A stretch of DNA of 55,501 bases, from positions 1-55,501 of the forward strand of contig LQPB01000031.1 of the NCBI GenBank assembly GCA_002102225.1. Direction: 5' to 3'. The first letter of the stretch is position 1, and each line of letters begins with the position of its first letter. The notes below the pieces were generated by a model. That model did no database searches. It saw nothing but the letters and a program-made list of their open reading frames with translations, and had not been told where the DNA came from. This document shows, piece after piece, positions 52,472-55,501 of this stretch. Both the position numbers and the translations under genes were made by a program. The stretch comes from Mycobacterium interjectum (lineage in GTDB: Bacteria; Actinomycetota; Actinomycetes; Mycobacteriales; Mycobacteriaceae).

Positions 52472-52945
52472 TCAGCCAGACTTGGCCAGCCGCATGCCGA
52501 GCTCGCCGGGCGGCACCAAATGCCCCTCGGTGCAACGGATTTCGACGCTGGCCTCGGCGCCGCAGCCCAGATGCGTGAGTCGCAGGCGGTTGCGGACCGG
52601 CAAGTGGCGCCGGCCCCATTCGAACATCGCCCAGACCACCGGCATGAAATCGATGCCGGCCTGCGTGAGCACGTACTCCTCGCGGCCGCGCTGGCCGGGC
52701 TCGCGGTAGGGCCGCCGCTCCAACAGACCCAGGTCGACGAGTTCGGCCAGCCGCGCCGACGTGGCCGCCTTGGTGATGCCGACCCGGCGGGCGAAGTCGT
52801 CGAACCGGGTGGTGCCGTAGTAAGCCTCGCGCATGATCAGCATCGCGGACTTGGTGCCGACCACCGCCATGGTCTTCTCGATCGCGCACTCACCGACCGC
52901 CGACCACTTCTCCCGGTCGGCCAGGGCGCCCTGCAGAAATGTCAT
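52472..52945 (-). CDS. HxlR-family winged-helix regulator
   Basis: A 157-residue HxlR protein: CAIEKTMAVVGTKSAMLIMREAYYG, then the recognition-helix region RRVGITKAATSARLAELVDLGLLERR and the wing REEYVLTQAG. The extra C-terminal part (LGCGAEASVEIRCTEGH) has two Cys and could sense redox or a thiol-reactive ligand. GGAGGTGA lies 5 bases before the ATG. It is divergent from the thiolase across a palindromic element. Confidence 0.9.
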   Translation of the reverse strand: MTFLQGALADREKWSAVGECAIEKTMAVVGTKSAMLIMREAYYGTTRFDDFARRVGITKAATSARLAELVDLGLLERRPYREPGQRGREEYVLTQAGIDFMPVVWAMFEWGRRHLPVRNRLRLTHLGCGAEASVEIRCTEGHLVPPGELGMRLAKSG

Positions 52946-52977
52946 CTACATCACCTCCGGGTCTGGGTTGATTTTAG

Positions 52978-53003
52978 TGTACCTAGACGTTTACCTGGGT
53001 ACA
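52978..53003. promoter_or_regulatory. candidate HxlR operator
   Basis: TGTACC (52978-52983) and GGTACA (52998-53003) form a 6-bp inverted repeat with a 14-bp spacer in the divergent gap between the regulator and the thiolase, 37 bp upstream of the thiolase ATG. Confidence 0.5.
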
Positions 53004-53039
53004 GCGAGTAATACTTAGCTCCGGACTCAAGGAGGAGTC

Positions 53040-54239
53040 ATGACCGGTTACCCGGTTGGTTATCAGGGCCGCGACGCCGTCATCGTCGGTGCCGTCCGCA
53101 CCCCGGTCGGGAAGGGCAAGGCCAGCGGCGCCCTGCACGACGTGCTGCCCGCCGACCTGCTGGCCCACAGCCTGCGCGAACTGGTGGCCCGCACCGGGGT
53201 CGACCCCGCGCAGCTCGACGACGTCATCGCCGGAGCCGTCACCCAGGTCGGCGACCAGGCCGTAAACATCGCGCGCAACGCGCTGCTCGGCGCCGGCTTC
53301 CCCGAGTCGGTCCCCGGCGTCACGATCGACCGGCAGTGCGGCAGCAGCCAGCAGGCCATCAGCTTCGCCGCGCAGGGCGTGCTCGCCGGCGCCTACGACC
53401 TCGTCGTCGCGGGCGGCGTGGAGTCGATGGGCCGCGTCCCGATGGGCACCTCGGTGCTGCCGGGCTCCAACCCGTTCGGCGAGGACATGGCGCGCCGTTA
53501 CCCCGACGGCCTGGTGCCGCAGGGCATCAGCGCCGAACTGATCGCCGCCAAGTGGGGCTTTTCCCGCACCCAGCTCGACGAGTTCTCCGCCGGCAGCCAC
53601 GACAAGGCCGCCCGCGCCACCAAGGACGGGCTCTTCGACAACGAGCTGATCCCGATCGCCGGGCTGAACACCGACGAGATCGTCCGGCCGGGCACGACGG
53701 TGGAGACGCTGGCCGGGCTGCAGCCCTCGTTCTACAGCGAGGCCGCCAAAGAGCGCTTCCCGCAGATCAATTGGTCGATCACGGCCGGCAACTCCTCGCC
53801 GCTGTCCGACGGCAGCGCCGCGGTCCTGATCACCACGAGCGAGAACGCCAACAGGCTGGGCCTGCGCCCGCTGGCCCGCATCCACACCACCACCGTGGTG
53901 GGCTCCGACCCGCTCTACATGCTGACCGGGGTCATCCCCGCCACCGAGAAGGTGCTGCGCCGGGCCGGGCTGACGCTGGCCGACATCGACCTGTTCGAGG
54001 TCAACGAGGCGTTCGCGCCCGTCGTGCTGGCCTGGGCGCACGACACCGGGGCCGACCTGGCCAAGACCAACGTCAACGGCGGCGCCATCGCCCTCGGGCA
54101 TCCGTTGGGCGCCAGCGGCGCCCGCATCATGACCACCCTGGTCAACGCGCTCGAACAGCGCGGCGGCCGCTACGGGCTGCAGACCATGTGCGAGGGCGGC
54201 GGCATGGCGAACGCGACGATCATTGAGCGGTTGGGCTAG
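53040..54239 (+). CDS. acetyl-CoA acetyltransferase (thiolase)
   Basis: A 399-residue thiolase. The acyl-accepting Cys100 lies in DRQCGSSQQA; the C-terminal catalytic pair is GHPLGASGAR (His) and MCEGGGMANA (Cys). AAGGAGGAG precedes the ATG. It makes or splits 3-ketoacyl-CoA. It is followed 4 bp later by the DUF302 gene and is probably under control of the divergent HxlR regulator. Confidence 0.93.
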   Translation: MTGYPVGYQGRDAVIVGAVRTPVGKGKASGALHDVLPADLLAHSLRELVARTGVDPAQLDDVIAGAVTQVGDQAVNIARNALLGAGFPESVPGVTIDRQCGSSQQAISFAAQGVLAGAYDLVVAGGVESMGRVPMGTSVLPGSNPFGEDMARRYPDGLVPQGISAELIAAKWGFSRTQLDEFSAGSHDKAARATKDGLFDNELIPIAGLNTDEIVRPGTTVETLAGLQPSFYSEAAKERFPQINWSITAGNSSPLSDGSAAVLITTSENANRLGLRPLARIHTTTVVGSDPLYMLTGVIPATEKVLRRAGLTLADIDLFEVNEAFAPVVLAWAHDTGADLAKTNVNGGAIALGHPLGASGARIMTTLVNALEQRGGRYGLQTMCEGGGMANATIIERLG

Positions 54240-54243
54240 AACG

Positions 54244-54735
54244 ATGACCCAGATGCCATTCGAGGGTGTGCGAGTGCGCTACGACGGCGCCAAGAGCTAC
54301 GACGAGCTTCTCGCCGCGCTGCTCTCCGACATCGGCGAGAAGCCGGTGCCGATCAACGACATCTCGACAGGCACCGATGATTGGGAGGCTTTTCGCGAGC
54401 GTGTCGAATCCCATGTCGGACCAAGCGGATTCATGTTGTTCGGCGTATTCAACCACGGCGCGTGGCTGACCAAGACGGGCATCGACCGCAAGGCAATCCG
54501 CGTCATCCTCGGCAATCCGTTGATCGCCATCACGATGCTGCGCCACGACGTGACGGCGGGCCTGTTCGCCCCGGTCGAGCTGCTGATCGTGGACGAGCCC
54601 GCCGGCAGCAGCCTGACCTACGTCAAGCCGTCATCGCTGATGGTCGTCGAACCCAATCCCGAATTGCTGCGCGCTGCGGAGAAACTCGACGCCAAGCTGG
54701 CCGAACTGGCCACCAAAGTGACCAGCGGCTCATGA
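54244..54735 (+). CDS. DUF302 family protein
   Basis: A 163-residue protein (MTQMPFEGVRVRYDG...) of the DUF302/TTHA-type fold, with GFMLFGVFNHGAWLTKTGI and VELLIVDEPAGSSLTYVKPS. Function is not established. It is co-transcribed with the thiolase (4-bp gap). The next 223 bp (54736-54958) hold no gene, and base composition shifts visibly toward AT. Confidence 0.85.
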   Translation: MTQMPFEGVRVRYDGAKSYDELLAALLSDIGEKPVPINDISTGTDDWEAFRERVESHVGPSGFMLFGVFNHGAWLTKTGIDRKAIRVILGNPLIAITMLRHDVTAGLFAPVELLIVDEPAGSSLTYVKPSSLMVVEPNPELLRAAEKLDAKLAELATKVTSGS

Positions 54736-54958
54736 CGCAACTTGCTCAGCGCGGCCGTCGTTCAAGGAAATACTGTTGACGCGCTGCTAAGAACGCTCAG
54801 GAATTCGACGCACACCGCCGCGCCGAGCGCACTGGGCATGGCACGTTGCATCCCGCACACCTGAGACACTCGCAGCCAAGACGCTGTACTCGACTAATTC
54901 GACCGCGTAATCGTCATGGTGTGCTGTGGTCACGAATAGCCGCAAGGGAGAAGCAGTT

Positions 54959-55441
54959 GTGAAAGCGTGGCTGTGGGATGGACATGCAGGGATAGATCAC
55001 CTGACCCTGGCTGACGCGCCTGATCCGGTTCCAGAACAAGGCGAAGTGGTCATACAAGTCCACTACGCCGGCTTAAATCCGGCCGACCGGATGATGGCAG
55101 AGAGGCGCTACCCATATCCCGTATACCCTCCTGCGCCGCACGTGCTGGGGCGGGATGGCGTCGGGGAAGTAATCAAAGTTGGTAAAGGCGTCGAGGATGT
55201 GCAGGTGGGCGACCACCGCGTTCTTCTGCGCAGTGACGTCGGGCTTCTCCGCTGGGGCATGTTTGCCGAACAAGCGTCCATACCGGCGGTCAACTTAGCG
55301 GAGATCCCCGCAGGTTGGACCGAAAAGCAGTCGTCGGGCGCCGCCGTCGTTTATCTATCGGCCTACCGCGCGCTCACCATGTGGGAACCGCTCAAGCCAA
55401 ATTCAGTGGTCCTGGTCACCGGCGTGTCGGCTGCCAGGTGA
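54959..55441 (+). pseudogene. quinone-reductase/alcohol-dehydrogenase-like gene, 3' part lost
   Basis: The 160 visible residues form the GroES-like N-terminal half of an MDR dehydrogenase (VIQVHYAGLNPADRMM, HVLGRDGVGEVIKVGKGV). The frame ends at VVLVTGVSAAR, exactly where the Rossmann motif (TGxSGGVG) should begin, so the NADPH-binding half is missing. The GTG at 54959 has GGGAG upstream; the frame could start at 54926. No zinc-ligand cysteine is present, as in quinone reductases. Lower GC than its neighbours suggests recent acquisition. The break coincides with iterated repeats that continue past the window. Confidence 0.82.
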
Positions 55442-55501
55442 ATGGGACCACTTCAGAGCTGGTTTTGCCATGAGCATGGGACCACCTGTTTGCCATTGAT
55501 G
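55432..55501. mobile_element. putative insertion-sequence terminus (incomplete)
   Basis: The sequence from about 55432 (starting TGCCAGGTGA) interrupts the dehydrogenase gene and contains two ATGGGACCAC units (55442-55451, 55476-55485), each followed by TTTGCCAT (55464-55471, 55489-55496). Iterated terminal repeats of this kind occur at IS21-family ends. No transposase is visible inside the window, so the family is unproven. Confidence 0.5.

Overview
The window reads as chromosomal DNA of a slow-growing, high-GC Mycobacterium. It opens inside a PE_PGRS gene and carries WhiB7, WhiB1, AdnAB, mycoredoxin, MoeZ, SigH/RshA and PdtaS. From about 0.7 to 35.3 kb the gene order follows what I recall of the M. 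tuberculosis block Rv3196-Rv3224B, and the Rv3226c-Rv3228 counterparts (SRAP protein, aroA, rsgA) reappear at 49.2-52.4 kb. A PE_PGRS gene argues against the M. avium group in the strict sense. No tRNA, rRNA or CRISPR array is visible.

Core part (0.5-35.3 kb). An orphan TOMM-type E1-like protein and an ABC1/UbiB kinase precede whiB7. The whiB7 gene has a full regulatory leader: an AT-tract promoter, a 53-codon uORF with a strong Shine-Dalgarno, and a 10-bp attenuator-like hairpin. Next come uvrD2, mycoredoxin, nudC, a two-TM K+ channel and adnB/adnA, so helicase and repair functions are concentrated here. LipV, an alkyltransferase-like protein, MoeZ, a DUF3152 protease-like protein, a TetR regulator, RhlE, a ParA-like ATPase, gpm2-entC-GNAT, a lipid kinase, WhiB1 under a CRP-type site, the PdtaS sensor kinase, a biotinylated carrier, the 24-residue ribosomal protein bL37, and the redox pair SigH/RshA follow. 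Many adjacent genes overlap by ATGA or GTGA, indicating translational coupling.

Accessory block (35.3-49.2 kb). Where I recall M. tuberculosis having only Rv3225c, this genome has about 14 kb of lipid-type genes. An acyl-CoA ligase, a PhaC-like synthase and a PhaZ-like hydrolase form one operon. Two PucR-family regulators flank an HdeD-like membrane protein. A DUF3556 membrane protein is coupled to a phytoene-desaturase-like FAD oxidoreductase. A small secreted protein, a 3-hydroxyacyl-CoA dehydrogenase and a 13E12-type DUF222/HNH protein follow. The intergenic regions hold unusual structures: a perfect 15-bp palindrome at 46.4 kb, duplicated 30-bp hairpin repeats at 47.7 kb, and a recurring TGTCGC octamer around the second PucR gene.

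Right end (52.4-55.5 kb). An HxlR regulator diverges from a thiolase-DUF302 pair across a candidate operator. The last gene, a zinc-free quinone-reductase-like dehydrogenase of visibly lower GC, stops abruptly at its nucleotide-binding motif. There it runs into iterated ATGGGACCAC repeats that look like the terminus of a mobile element continuing outside the window.
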